In this document: in pieces, positions 36,585 to 49,349 of the stretch
Layout: each line of letters begins with the position of its first letter
How positions within the stretch are numbered: position 1 is the stretch's first letter
Assembly: GCF_042186555.1 (NCBI RefSeq)
Contig: NC_133328.1
Location: forward strand, 62,899,685 to 62,963,684
From: Aquarana catesbeiana
Lineage: Eukaryota > Chordata > Amphibia > Anura > Ranidae
Direction of reading: 5' to 3'
Length of the DNA stretch: 64,000 bases
Translations under genes and position numbers: made by a program
The notes under the pieces: model-generated
Database searches by the model: none
Seen by the model: only the letters and a program-made list of their open reading frames with translations
Told to the model about the DNA's origin: nothing

Positions 36585-37675
36585 AGGCAGGCAGCTGCAG
36601 TATTTTCAGTCAGTGTACTGTATCCTGTGCACAGTGTGTAACTTAAACTAACTGCAGACAATTGCTGGTGTTCTCTTTCTAATAATACCTAAGGCAGGCA
36701 GTTGATTCAGCTAGCTGCTGTATATTAGTGTACTGTATACTGGCCACAGTGTGCAACCAAAGCTAACTTCAGACAATTGCTGGTGTTCTCTTTCTAATAA
36801 TACCTCAGGCAGGCAGCTGCAGTATTTTTAGTCAGTGTACTGTTATCCTGTGCTCAGTGTGCAACTAAAGCTAACTGCAGACAATTGCTGGTGTTCTCTT
36901 TCTAATAATACCTCAGGCAGGCAGCTGCAGTATTTTTAGTCAGTGTACTGTTATCCTGTGCTCAGTGTGCAACTAAAGCTAACTGCAGACAATTGCTGGT
37001 GTTCTCTTTCTAATAATACCTCAGGCAGGCAGCTACAGTATTTTTAGTCAGTGTACTGTATCCTGTGCACAGTGTGCAACTAAAGCTAATTGCAGACAAT
37101 TGCTGGTGTTCTCTTTCTAATAATACCTCAGGCAGGCAGCTGCAGTATTTTTAGTCAGTGTACTGTATCCTGTGCACAGTGTGCAACTAAAGCTAACTGC
37201 AGACAATTGCTGGTGTTCTCTTTCTAATAATGCCTCAGGGAGGCAGCTGCAGTATTTTCAGTCAGTGTACTGTTATCCTGTGCACAGTGTGCAACTAAAG
37301 CTAATTGCAGACAATTGCTGGTGTTCTCTTTCTAATAATACCTCAGGCAGGCAGCTACAGTATTTTCAGTCAGTGTACTGTTATCCTGTGCACAGTGTGC
37401 AACTAAAGCTAACTGCAGACAATTGCTGGTGTTCTCTTTCTAATAATACCTCAGGCAGGCAGCTGCAGTATTTTCAGTCAGTTTACTGTATCCTGTGCAG
37501 TGTGCAACTAAAGCTAATTGTAGACAATTGCTGGTGTTCTCTTTCTAATAATACCTCAGGCAGGCAGCTGCAGTATTTTCAGTCAGTGTATTGTATCCTG
37601 TGCAGTGTGCAACTAAAGCTAACTGCAGACAATTGCTGGTGTTCTCTTTCTAATAATACTACAGGCAGGCAGGCG
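36585..37675 (+). repeat. Type-2 leader satellite, module C
   Basis: About ten copies of the 107/108-bp unit. The order of variants matches module D. Confidence 0.92.
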
Positions 37676-37710
37676 ATTCAGCTAGCTCCAGTATAATCAG
37701 TATATATATA

Positions 37711-38525
37711 TGTCACGGAACGCCCCACACTCCGCTTGAGTGCTTCCGTCATATACCGCTTCCTAAGTTCTGGAACATAGAGCTGGCCATAGGAACCCCA
37801 AGAACTAGACAACACCAGTCTTGGAGTACATCAGAACTGTCTTTTTATTTGAGATAACCCACACATTTATACACCAGGCTGACTCAAAGCTAACCTAATT
37901 AACATGAGCTAATTATCTCATCCTTTATACAGCCTAGGTGGCTGAGACATGACCTTTCGCCCAGACTTGTGGTCACCGAGCTTCACACAGGAATATAAAC
38001 ACAATAGCTGGAGCTAATTACAATTAACAATACAAACATAACCTAATTAACCTAATTAACATGAGCTCCAATAGGAGTCGTCCCGTCTCCTACATTGTAT
38101 AGAGGACAATGTGATCAGCTCATTCAATTAACACACATTACCATAAACATCAACACAGGGTTAATTAGAACAAACAACAATGAGTTGAATACCTTTAGAA
38201 CCTAGACTAAACTTATTTACATTAAACCCATTATAGCTGACATCAGACAGGTGAGTGGAGATGATGACATTAGCATCTCCTCACAGGATGTGTCCCAACA
38301 GTATAATTCAGTCTTATCATTCTAATATGGCATATAACGGGTTCCAGAGTCCGTGTGTTTTGGGGGGACATGGAGCTGAATCCAAAGTAACACCAACCCC
38401 AGGGTCCCCAGGCATACAGCTCACAGAGAGCACCATTCCCCCAAATGCTAGGGCCCATAATCGGTGGGCAACAGGCTTGCACACAGTCCTCTCCAACAGC
38501 CTCCGCTCTGGCCATGCCCGTGACA
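37711..38525 (-). mobile_element. Solo LTR (815 bp), module C tail
   Basis: TGTCACGG ... CCGTGACA with 5-bp duplication ATATA on both sides (37706-37710, 38526-38530). Its right half resembles the pseudogene LTR at 22887-23523. Absent from the equivalent site in modules B, D and E, so it was inserted after module amplification. Confidence 0.88.
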
Positions 38526-38908
38526 ATATACATCCCAGCTTTGTGCAGCTACATCTAACTGCAGGCCATTCATTGTGCACCTATTCCAATACATCAAAGA
38601 CAGTATGTCTGGAATAGGGATGAGCTTCGAGTTCGAGTCCAACCCATGTTCGACTCGAACATTGTGTGTTTGACCGTTCGCCGAATTGCAAACGTTATGG
38701 GCCGTTCGCGCCATATTCGAGTGGCGCGTCATAGCCCATAACTCACTGCGGCATCGCAGTGCATTGCTGGCTGATGATTGACCAAGCATGCACTATGACC
38801 CGCATGCTTGGCCAATCACAGCGCCGTCTGCACAGAGAGCCATAATTGGCCAAAGCCAGGGTGGCTTTGGATATTTATGGCTCAGGGGGTTGAGTACATG
38901 CCCCACAC

Positions 38909-38917
38909 TATATAAGG
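38909..38917 (+). promoter_or_regulatory. TATA box of hAT module D
   Basis: TATATAAGG; CCAAT box upstream as in module C. Confidence 0.65.
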
Positions 38918-39056
38918 CCACCTGCGTGGTGGCCTTGTGTAATGTGTTGATTAGAAAGAGAGAGAGACAGTATAATTTGATTTAAGTTAGAGTAGGCAGG
39001 CGAGTCAGTTAGCTGCACTTACAGTGTATTGTGTATATATATATGCAGCCCATGTG

Positions 39057-39057
39057 T

Positions 39058-39118
<61 letters not shown>
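39057..39118. repeat. (TG)n(TA)n microsatellite, module D
   Basis: TG run followed by a long TA run just before the solo LTR. Confidence 0.9.
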
Positions 39119-39121
<3 letters not shown>

Positions 39122-39730
39122 CACGGAACGTCCCACACTCCGCTTGAGTGCTTCCGTCATATACCACTTCCTCCCAGTCTGTATACAGATATCAGATATT
39201 CCAACCTCTCTGAGCACAAAACAAGGCGACACTTGCTTGTTGCTACCATGAACTGTTTTATTTAGAATCAAAATTACAAAACTTTATATGCCGTTGGAGC
39301 CGCCTCTAACAATACAACTGTAACCTAATTAACATAATTAACATGAGCTAATTAACTAAAAAATTTACCCAGACCAGATGACAGACTTGTGGGCACCGAG
39401 CTTCACACAGTAGTATAAACACAATAGCTGGAGCTAATTACAATTAACAATACAAACAACAATCTCCCCCCTCCTCAGCCTATTCATCAAAAGTTCGGCT
39501 CCTAGCCAGTCCTGGAGGCTAATGTGATCAGCTCACTCAATTAACAGGTTGAGTTCAGAATCAACCAAACCAATAATAGTCTCTACATACATCCTGGGAG
39601 ATATTGTGGACAAATATTACTGTCCCATTTTAAGTAGTCCAAGATATATTTTCTCACACACCCTGTGCCAGGATGGCACAGGGTGACTTAGACATAAGAT
39701 GTATTCTGAGTTCCATGGGCCCTCCCGTTA
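39119..39730 (-). mobile_element. Solo LTR (612 bp), module D
   Basis: TGTCACGG to CCCGTTA; same position and length as the LTRs in modules C and E, so duplicated together with the module. Confidence 0.88.
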
Positions 39731-39824
39731 TATATATATATATATATACACACACACTGTATTCAGCTTAGCTAGATCCGTTCCTGTTATTCTCTTTCTA
39801 ATATACTGACAGGCAGGCATGTGT

Positions 39825-41805
39825 TTTTACAGTATTTACAGTTAGTGTACTGTGTACCCTGCACAGTTGCACCTATAGCTACCTAAAGACAAGTGCTGTT
39901 GTTCTTCTTCTGATCCTATTAATACCATAGGCAGGCAGCTTGAAGTATTTACAGTTAGTGTACTGTGTACCCTGCACAGTTGCACTTATAGCTACCTGAA
40001 GACAAGTGCTGTTGTTCTTCTTATCCTATTAATACCACAGGCAGGCAGCTTGAAGTATTTACAGTTAGTGTACTGTGTACTCTGCAGAGTTGAACCTATA
40101 GCTACCTGAAGACAAGTGCTGGTGTTCTTCTTCTGATCCTATTAATACTACAGGCAGGAAGCTTGAAGTATTTACAGTTAGTTTACTGTGTACCCTGCAC
40201 AGTTGCACCTATAGCTACCTGAAGACAAGTGCTGTTGTTCTTCTTCTGATCCTATTAATGCCATAGGCAGGCAGCTTGAAGTATTTACAGTTAGTGTACT
40301 GTGTACCCCTGCACAGTTGCACCTATAGCTACTTGAAGACTAGTGCTAGTGTTCTTCTTCTGATCCTATTAATACCACAGACAGGCAGGTTGAAATATTT
40401 ACAGTTAGTGTACTGTGTACCCTGCACAGTTGCACCTATAGCTACCTGAAGACAAGTGCTGTTGTTCTTCTTCTGATCCTATTAATGCCATAGGCAGGCA
40501 GCTTGAAGTATTTACAGTTAGTGTACTGTGTACCCCTGGACAGTTGCACCTATAGCTACTTGAAGACAAGTGCTAGTGTTCTTCTTATGATCCTATTAAT
40601 ACCACAGACAGGCAGGCTGAAGTATTTACAGTTAGTGTACTGTGTACCCTGCACAGTTGCACCTATAGCTACCTGAAGACAAGTGCTGGTGTTCTTCTTC
40701 TTATTATTAATACCACAGGCAGGCAGCTTGAAGTATTTACAGTTAGTTTACTGTGTACCCTGCACAGTTGCACCTATAGCTACCTGAAGACAAGTGCTGT
40801 TGTTCTTCTTCTGATCCTATTAATGCCATAGGTAGGCAGCTTGAAGTATTTACAGTTAGTGTACTGTGTACCCCTGCACAGTTGCACCTATAGCTACTTG
40901 AAGACAAGTGCTAGTGTTCTTCTTATGATCCTATTAATACCACAGACAGGCAGGCTGAAGTATTTACAGTTAGTGTACTGTGTACCCTGCACAGTTGCAC
41001 CTATAGCTACCTGAAGACAAGTGCTGGTGTTCTTCTTCTGATTATTAATACCACAGGCAGGCAGCTTGAAGTATTTACAGTTAGTTTACTGTGTACCCTG
41101 CACAGTTGCACCTATAGCTACCTGAAGACAAGTGCTGTTGTTCTTCTTCTGATCCTATTAATACCACAGGCAGGCAGCTTTAAGTATTTACAGTTAGTGT
41201 ACTGTGTACCCTTCACATTTGCACCTATACCTACCTTAAGACAAGTGCTGTTGTTCTTCTTCTGATCCTATTAATACCACAGGCAGGCAGCTTGAAGTAT
41301 TTACTGTTAGTGTACTGTGTACCCTGCATAGTTGCACCTATACCTACCTGAAGACAAGTGCTGTTGTTCTTCTTCTGATCCTATTAATACCACAGGCAGG
41401 CAGCTTGAAGTATTTACAGTTAGTGTACTGTGTACCCTGTACAGTTGCACCTATAGCTACCTGAAGACAAGTGCTGGTGTTCTTCTTCTGATCCTATTAA
41501 TACCACAGGCAGGCAGCTTGAAGTATTTACAGTTAGTGTACTGTGTACCCTGCACAGTTGCACCTACAGCTACTTGAAGACAAGTGCTGTTGTTCTTCTT
41601 CTGATCCTATTAATATCACAGGCAGGCAGCTTGAAGTATTTACAGTTAGTGTACTGTGTACCCTGCACAGCTGCACCTATATCTACATGAAGGCAAGTGC
41701 TGTTGTGCTTCTTCTGATCCTATTAATACCACAGGCAGGCAGCTTGAAGTATTTACAGTTAGTGTACTGTGTACCCTGCACAGTTGCCCCTATAGCTACC
41801 TGAAG
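39825..41805 (+). repeat. Type-1 leader satellite, module D
   Basis: About seventeen to eighteen copies of the 113-bp unit. Confidence 0.92.
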
Positions 41806-41869
41806 ACAATATGCTGTATTCGGTTTAGCTAGATCCGTTCCTGTTATTCTCTTCCTAATATACTTACAG

Positions 41870-42955
41870 GCAGGCAGCTGCAGTATTTTCAGTCAGTGTA
41901 CTGTATCCTGTGCACAGTGTGTAACCTAAACTAACTGCAGACAATTGCTGGTGTTCTCTTTCTAATAATACCTAAGGCAGGCAGTTGATTCAGCTAGCTG
42001 CTGTATATTAGTGTACTGTATACTGGGCACAGTGTGCAACCAAAGCTAACTTCAGACAATTGCTGGTGTTCTCTTTCTAATAATACCTCAGGCAGGCAGC
42101 TGCAGTATTTTTAGTCAGTGTACTGTTATCCTGTGCTCAGTGTGCAACTAAAGCTAACTGCAGACAATTGCTGGTGTTCTCTTTCTAATAATACCTCAGG
42201 CAGGCAGCTGCAGTATTTTTAGTCAGTGTACTGTTATCCTGTGCTCAGTGTGCAACTAAAGCTAACTGCAGACAATTGCTGGTGTTCTCTTTCTAATAAT
42301 ACCTCAGGCAGGCAGCTACAGTATTTTTAGTCAGTGTACTGTATCCTGTGCACAGTGTGCAACTAAAGCTAACTGCAGACAATTGCTGGTGTTCTCTTTC
42401 TAATAATACCTCAGGCAGGCAGCTGCAGTAATTTTAGTCAGTGTACTGTATCCTGTGCACAGTGTGCAACTAAAGCTAACTGCAGACAATTGCTGGTGTT
42501 CTCTTTCTAATAATGCCTCAGGGAGGCAGCTGCAGTATTTTCAGTCAGTGTACTGTTATCCTGTGCACAGTGTGCAACTAAAGCTAACTGCAGACAATTG
42601 CTGGTGTTCTCTTTCTAATAATACCTCAGGCAGGCAGCTACAGTATTTTCAGTCAGTGTACTGTTATCCTGTGCACAGTGTGCAACTAAAGCTAACTGCA
42701 GACAATTGCTGGTGTTCTCTTTCTAATAATACCTCAGGCAGGCAGCTGCAGTATTTTCAGTCAGTGTACTGTATCCTGTGCAGTGTGCAACTAAAGCTAA
42801 TTGTAGACAATTGCTGGTGTTCTCTTTCTAATAATACCTCAGGCAGGCAGCTGCAGTATTTTCAGTCAGTGTACTGTATCCTGTGCAGTGTGCAACTAAA
42901 GCTAACTGCAGACAATTGCTGGTGTTCTCTTTCTAATAATACTACAGGCAGGTAG
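41870..42955 (+). repeat. Type-2 leader satellite, module D
   Basis: About ten copies of the 107/108-bp unit in nearly the same variant order as 36585-37675. Confidence 0.92.
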
Positions 42956-43373
42956 GCGATTCAGCTAGCTCCAGTATAATCAGTATATATATATACATCC
43001 CAGCTTTGTGCAGCTACATTTAACTGCAGGCCATTCATTGTGCACCTATTCCAATACATCAAAGACAGTATGTCTGGAATAGGGATGAGCTGCGCATTCG
43101 AGTCCAACCCATGTTCGACTCGAACATTGTGTGTTTGACCGTTCGCCGAATTGCAAACGTTATGGGCCGTTCGCGCCAAATTCGAGTGGCGCGTCATAGC
43201 CCATAACTCACTGCGGCATCGCAGTGCATTGCTGGCTGATGATTGACCAAGCATGCACTATGACCCGCATGCTTGGCCAATCACAGCGCCGTCTGCACAG
43301 AGAGCCATAATTGGCCAAAGCCAGGGTGGCTTTGGATATTTATGGCTCAGGGGGTTGAGTACATGCCCCACAC

Positions 43374-43382
43374 TATATAAGG
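43374..43382 (+). promoter_or_regulatory. TATA box of hAT module E
   Basis: TATATAAGG; CCAAT box upstream as in modules C and D. Confidence 0.65.
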
Positions 43383-43550
43383 CCACCTGCGTGGTGGCCT
43401 TGTGTAATGTGTTGATTAGAAAGAGAGAGAGACAGTATAATTTGAACTAAGTTAGAGTAGGCAGGCGAGTCAGTTAGCTGCACTTACAGTGTGTTGTGTA
43501 TATATATATATATATGCAGTCCATGTGTTGTGTGTGTGTGTATGTGTGTG

Positions 43551-43583
<33 letters not shown>

Positions 43584-43586
<3 letters not shown>

Positions 43587-44192
43587 CACGGAACGTCCCA
43601 CACTCCGCTTGAGTGCTTCCGTCATATACCACTTCCTCCCAGTCTGTATACAGATATCAGATATTCCAACCTCTCTGAGCACAAAACAAGGCGACACTTG
43701 CTTGTTGCTACCATGAACTGTTTTATTTAGAATCAAAATTACAAGACTTTATATGCCGTTGGAACCGCCTCTAACAATACAACTGTAACCTAATTAACAT
43801 AATTAACATGAGCTAATTAACTAAAAAATGTACCCAGACCAGATGACAGACTTGTGGGCACCGAGCTTCACACAGTAGTATAAACACAATAGCTGGAGCT
43901 AATTACAATTAACAATACAAACAACAATCTCCCCCCTCCTCAGCCTATTCATCAAAAGTTCGGCTCCTAGCCAGTCCTGGAGGCTAATGTGATCAGCTCA
44001 CTCAATTAACAGGTTGAGTTCAGAATCAACCAAACCAATAATAGTCTCTACATACATCCTGGGAGATATTGTGGACAAATATTACTGTCCCATTTTAAGT
44101 AGTCCAAGATATATTCTCTCACACACCCTGTGCCAGGATGGCACAGGGTGACTTAGACATAAGATGTATTCTGAGTTCCACGGGCCCTCCCG

Positions 44193-44195
<3 letters not shown>
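43584..44195 (-). mobile_element. Solo LTR (612 bp), module E
   Basis: TGTCACGG to CCCGTCA, the third copy at the equivalent position (see modules C and D). Confidence 0.88.
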
Positions 44196-44242
<47 letters not shown>

Positions 44243-44309
44243 TGTATTCAGCTTAGCTAGATCCGTTCCTGTTATTCTCTTTCTAATATACTGACAGGCA
44301 GGCAGGTGT

Positions 44310-45725
44310 TTTTACAGTATTTACAGTTAGTGTACTGTGTACCCTGCACAGTTGCACCTATAGCTACCTAAAGACAAGTGCTGTTGTTCTTCTTCTGATC
44401 CTATTAATACCATAGGCAGGCAGCTTGAAGTATTTACAGTTAGTGTACTGTGTACCCTGCACAGTTGCACTTATAGCTACCTGAAGACAAGTGCTGTTGT
44501 TCTTCTTATCCTATTAATACCACAGGCAGGCAGCTTGAAGTATTTACAGTTAGTGTACCGTGTACTCTGCAGAGTTGAACCTATAGCTACCTGAAGACAA
44601 GTGCTGGTGTTCTTCTTCTGATCCTATTAATACCACAGGCAGGAAGCTTGAAGTATTTACAGTTAGTTTACTGTGTACCCTGCACAGTTGCACCTATAGC
44701 TACCTGAAGACAAGTGCTGTTGTTCTTCTTCTGATCCTATTAATGCCATAGGTAGGCAGCTTGAAGTATTTACAGTTAGTGTACTGTGTACCCCTGCACA
44801 GTTGCACCTATAGCTACTTGAAGACAAGTGCTAGTGTTCTTCTTCTGATCCTATTAATACCACAGACAGGCAGGTTGAAGTATTTACAGTTAGTGTACTG
44901 TGTACCCTGCACAGTTGCACCTATAGCTACCTGAAGACAAGTGCTGTTGTTCTTCTTCTGATCCTATTAATGCCATAGGCAGGCAGCTTGAAGTATTTAC
45001 AGTTAGTGTACTGTGTACCCCTGCACAGTTGCACCTATAGCTACTTGAAGACAAGTGCTAGTGTTCTTCTTATGATCCTATTAATACCACAGACAGGCAG
45101 GCTGAAGTATTTACAGTTAGTGTACTGTGTACCCTGCACAGTTGCACCTATAGCTACCTGAAGACAAGTGCTGGTGTTCTTCTTCTGATTATTAATACCA
45201 CAGGCAGGCAGCTTGAAGTATTTACAGTTAGTTTACTGTGTACCCTGCACAGTTGCACCTATAGCTACCTGAAGACAAGTGCTGTTGTTCTTCTTCTGAT
45301 CCTATTAATACCACAGGCAGGCAGCTTGAAGTATTTACAGTTAGTGTACTGTGTACCCTTCACAGTTGCACCTATACCTACCTTAAGACAAGTGCTGTTG
45401 TTCTTCTTCTGATCCTATTAATACCACAGGCAGGCAGCTTGAAGTATTTACAGTTAGTGTACTGTTTACCCTGCACAGTTGCACCTATAGCTACCTGAAG
45501 ACAAATGCTGGTGTTCTTCTTCTGATCCAATTAATACCAGAGGCAGGCAGATTGAAGTATTTACAGTTAGTGTACTGTGTACCCTGCACAGTTGCACCTA
45601 CGGCTACCTGAAGACAAGTGCTGTTGTTCTTCTTCTGATCCTATTAATACCATAGGCAGGCAGCCTGAAGTATTTACATTTAGTAAACTGTGTACCCTGC
45701 ACAGTTGCACCTATAGCTACCTGAA
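44310..45725 (+). repeat. Type-1 leader satellite, module E
   Basis: About twelve to thirteen copies of the 113-bp unit. The last units match the end of the module-B block (variants 'aattaataccagaggcagg' and 'agtaaactg'). Confidence 0.92.
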
Positions 45726-45787
45726 GACAATACGCTGTATTCAGTTTAGCTAGATCCGTTCCTGTTATTCTCTTCCTAATATACTTA

Positions 45788-46440
45788 CAGGCAGGCAGCT
45801 GCAGTATTTTCAGTCAGTGTACTGTATCCTGTGAACGATGTGCAACTAAAGCTAACTGCAGACAATTGCTGGTGTTCTCTTTCTAATAATACCTCAGGCA
45901 GGCAGCTGCAGTATTTTCAGTCAGTGTACTGTATCCTGTGCACAGTGTGCAACTAAAGCTAACTGCAGACAATTGCTGGTGTTCTCTTTCTAATAATACC
46001 TCAGGCAGGCAGCTGCAGTATTTTCAGTCAGTGTACTGTTATCCTGTGCACAGTGTGCAACTAAAGCTAACTGCAGACAATTGCTGGTGTTCTCTTTTTA
46101 ATAATACCTCAGGCAGGCAGCTGCGGTATTTTCAGTCAGTGTACTGTTATCCTGTGCACAGTGTGCAACTAAAGCTAACTGCAGACAATTGCTGGTGTTC
46201 TCTTTCTAATAATACCTCAGGCAGCTGCAGTATTTTCAGTCAGTGTACTGTATCCTGTGCACAGTGTGCAACTAAAGCTAACTGCAGACAATTGCTGGTG
46301 TTCTCTTCCTAATAATACCTAAGGCAGGCAGTTGATTCAGCTAGCTGCAGTATATTAGTGTACTGTATACTGGGCACAGTGTTCAACCCAAGCTAACTTC
46401 AGACAACTGCTGGTGTTCTCTTTCTAATAATACTACAGGC
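45788..46440 (+). repeat. Type-2 leader satellite, module E
   Basis: About six copies, starting with the same 'gtgaacgatgtgcaac' variant as module B. Confidence 0.9.
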
Positions 46441-46860
46441 AGGCAGGCGATTCAGCTAGCTCCAGTATAATCAGTATATATATATACATCCCAGCTTTGT
46501 GCAGCTACATCCCACTGCAGGCCATTCCTTGTGTACCTATTCCAATACATCAAAGACAGTATGTCTGGAATAAGGATGAGCTTCAAGTTTGAGTAGAACC
46601 CATGTTTGACTCGAACATTGTGTTTTCGACCGTTCGCCGAAATGCGAACGTTATGGGCCGTTCGCGCCAAATTCGAGTGGCGCGTCACGGCCCATAATTC
46701 ACTGCGGCACCGCGGTGCATTGCTGGCTGATGATTGGCCAAGCATGCACTATGACCCGCATGCTTGGCCAATCACAGCGCCGCCGTCTGCACAGAGAGCC
46801 ATAATTGGCCAAAGCCAGGGTGGCTTTGGCCAATTATGGCTCAGGGGGTTTAGTACATGC

Positions 46861-47487
46861 TGTCACGGAATGTCCCACACTCCGCTTGAGTGCTTCCGTC
46901 ATATACCACTTCCTCCCAGTCTGTATACAGATATCAGATATTCCAACCTCTCTGTGCACAAAACAAGGCGACACTTGCTTGTTGCTACCATGAACTGTTT
47001 ATTTAGAATCAAAGTTACAAGACTTTATATGCCGTTGGAACCTCCTCTAACAATACAACTGTAACCTAATTAACATAATTAACATGAGCTAATTAACTAA
47101 AAAATTTACCCAGACCAGATGACAGACTTGTGGGCACCGAGCTTCACACAGTAGTATAAACACAATAGCTGCAGCTCCAATAGGAGTCGTCCCGTCTCCT
47201 ACATTGTATAGAGGACAATGTGATCAGCTCATTCAATTAACATAAACACAGGTAGTTGGAGTTGATGACACCAGCATCTCCTCACAGGATGTGTCCCAAC
47301 AGAATCAAACAACATACAATATATACATATATACGTGACTGAGTCCGATTAGTACAGTTCAGACTGGATTTCTCATTCACCTCACAAAGAGTATTGTTCC
47401 ATTGAAAATCCAGGGCCCATAATCAAAAGGCAACAGGCTTGCATTCAGTCCTCTCCAACAGCCTCTGTCCCGGCTAGGTCTGTCACA
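46861..47487 (-). repeat. 3' LTR (627 bp) of the LTR retrotransposon
   Basis: On minus: TGTGACAGACC ... TTCCGTGACA. Differs from its partner by a few substitutions and a 9-bp duplication of taattaaca. Confidence 0.9.
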
Positions 47488-49243
47488 TTTCTCCCCTTTC
47501 GGCAGGAGACTAACACAGGAGGAGACCCCAGATGGGTTGACTCCGAAGTTAGTCCATAGTTCCAGTCCTCTACTGCCTGTACCCACACAGTACCCCAAAC
47601 AAATTGTTCCAAACAGAGTATTACTCACCCAGCCAACCTCTGCCTCTCTCAGAGAACATATCTGCCGCTGGGGAGAGGCCTGGACTGGCCCTTCTCCCTT
47701 GAGTCCTTTCTGCCGCTGGAGAGAAGACAGGGGGACTGGGCTCACTCTGTCATGCTGTTGGGGATCTGGGCCGACTGCCCAGCATCCCTGGAGGATACAG
47801 GTGGAGACTGAAGTCCCATCCACCTTCACAGGAAATCCATCTCCTGTTAGTTGAGGGCAGAGTCCAGCAGTACTCGGCCCTGTTGCCAGCCCTTCTGCTG
47901 GAAACCCCACACCATCTGCTCCGGCTACCTGTTGGGGAGGGAGGCCGATTGCCCCACCTCCCTGGAACTCTGTAGTTGTTGCCGGTGATGGCCAGAGGTT
48001 GATAGCACTCTGCCCGGTTGCCGGTGCTTCAACTGGGGAAGTTCCCTGTAACTCCACAGATACTGCTGTTGGTGCGGGGCAGAGCACAGTGAAGTTTGGC
48101 CCCAATAGCAGCTCTTCTGCTGGAGGCTCATCAGGTTGTTCTTCCTCAGCAGAAAAGTCTATTAAATCCCCTACTTCTATAACTGGTGTCTGTGGATAGA
48201 GGTTCACCATCTCCTGTCCGTGGAACTCAGAAGATGCCATCAGTGTTGAGCAGAGCACAATGAAGTTTGGCCCTAATCCCAACTCTTCTGCTGGGGGCTC
48301 ACTTGATGGTTCTTCCTCAGCAGAAAAGTCTATCAAATCCCCTGTATCTGCAACTGGTGTCTGGGGATGGAGGTTCACCATCTCCTGTCCATGGAATCCA
48401 GAAGATGCTATCAGTGCTGGGCAGAGGTTAGCAGAGCTCTGCCCTGTTGTCAGCACTTAAGGTTTGGGGATGGCAATCTCCAGATTTTCCACTGCAGATT
48501 CTCTGGCATGCTGCTGGACAGGCACATTCCTCCATCCAAGATCATCCCATGCAGAAACAGGATCATCAAGGTCAGTCAGCACTTGCTGCATCCGCCATAA
48601 GACCTCCGCCTCCATAGCTGCGGGGGCAGGTTGGCAAAGCACACTATTGCTCTGCCACATTGCCGACTCTTCAGCCAGGATTTCAGGGTTGTCAGCTGGT
48701 ATTTCCTGATAGTCCCAGGCAAAGGGAGCCCAGCCCTGGCACTGAGCAATGTCTAGCAGCCGTCTGTAGGCGATCTCTAGCTCCCATTCCTGAACGGCCA
48801 GAAACTCCAAATCTTCCTGTGCCCAGTGCACTTCCGGAATGTTCCCCTGTCAGCTTCACATACAACAGTCCCAAGCCGCCGTAGCTTAAGCCTTCCGTTG
48901 GGCTGTCATCCGCTATCCAGGGACATGCTTGGGATACATGCCACCGGAGGGCTCTGTAGCTCTCATCCAGCTTTATCTCTGCCCATACCAGCCTGCTTAA
49001 TTCAGCTGTCTGCTTCTTGTGTGGTTTTTCTCCCAAAAACCACACCCGCAGTCCGTACTGCGACCAGTACCTTTTCTCGATGGAGGGGAGAACTTTTCCC
49101 TGGTGTCGCTGCTCACGGGCTAGCGCTTCCTTCCAGAGTTTGCAGCGAATAGAATCACACCATGCCAGCAGGACCTGCTCTGACACTGGTCCTCTGGGCT
49201 GTATCTGCATCTCTCGCAACCTCCTTCTGAATTCCTCATCCAT
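47377..49243 (-). pseudogene. Gag-like open frame of the LTR retrotransposon, frame-broken
   Basis: ATG at 49243-49241. The N-terminal part (183 codons before its own stop) includes REMQIQPRGPVSEQ and KPHKKQTAELSRL. A one-base frame change near 48845 is needed to continue into the next segment (48831-48460). A TAA at 48457-48459 then separates it from a 359-codon segment that runs through the purine tract into the 3' LTR and stops at 47377. The last segment contains two direct amino-acid repeats around GDLIDFSAEE and is rich in Pro/Ser/Gly. I recognise no nucleocapsid knuckle or enzymatic motif. Calling it gag-like rests on position only. Confidence 0.6.
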
Positions 49244-49349
49244 GGCGGCTGGTATCTGTACCTCTCCTCTCCTGCTATCTGGACCTTGGATCCAGATGGA
49301 AGTTTGGATGTCCCAGACTGCAGGAAGCTTTCCCGCTGCTTGCCACCAA

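Larger units (their letters stand above)
31455..38614 (+). repeat. hAT module C (longest leader module; hosts LTRs and an L2 LINE)
   Basis: 5' terminus, CCAAT/TATA promoter, TG/TA microsatellite, solo LTR (31955-32566), L2 LINE (32577-34769), type-1 block, type-2 block, second solo LTR (37711-38525), and a tail ending cagtatgtctggaa. Confidence 0.88.
38615..43079 (+). repeat. hAT module D
   Basis: Near duplicate of module C without the L2 LINE and without the second solo LTR. Ends cagtatgtctggaa. Confidence 0.9.
43080..46570 (+). repeat. hAT module E
   Basis: Begins TAGGGATGAGC. Promoter, microsatellite, solo LTR, type-1 and type-2 blocks, tail ending cagtatgtctggaa. Confidence 0.9.

Noticed and set aside
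28580..39265. Open frames with long YIYIYI / VCVCV runs
   Set aside because: They translate TA and TG microsatellites next to LTR sequence.
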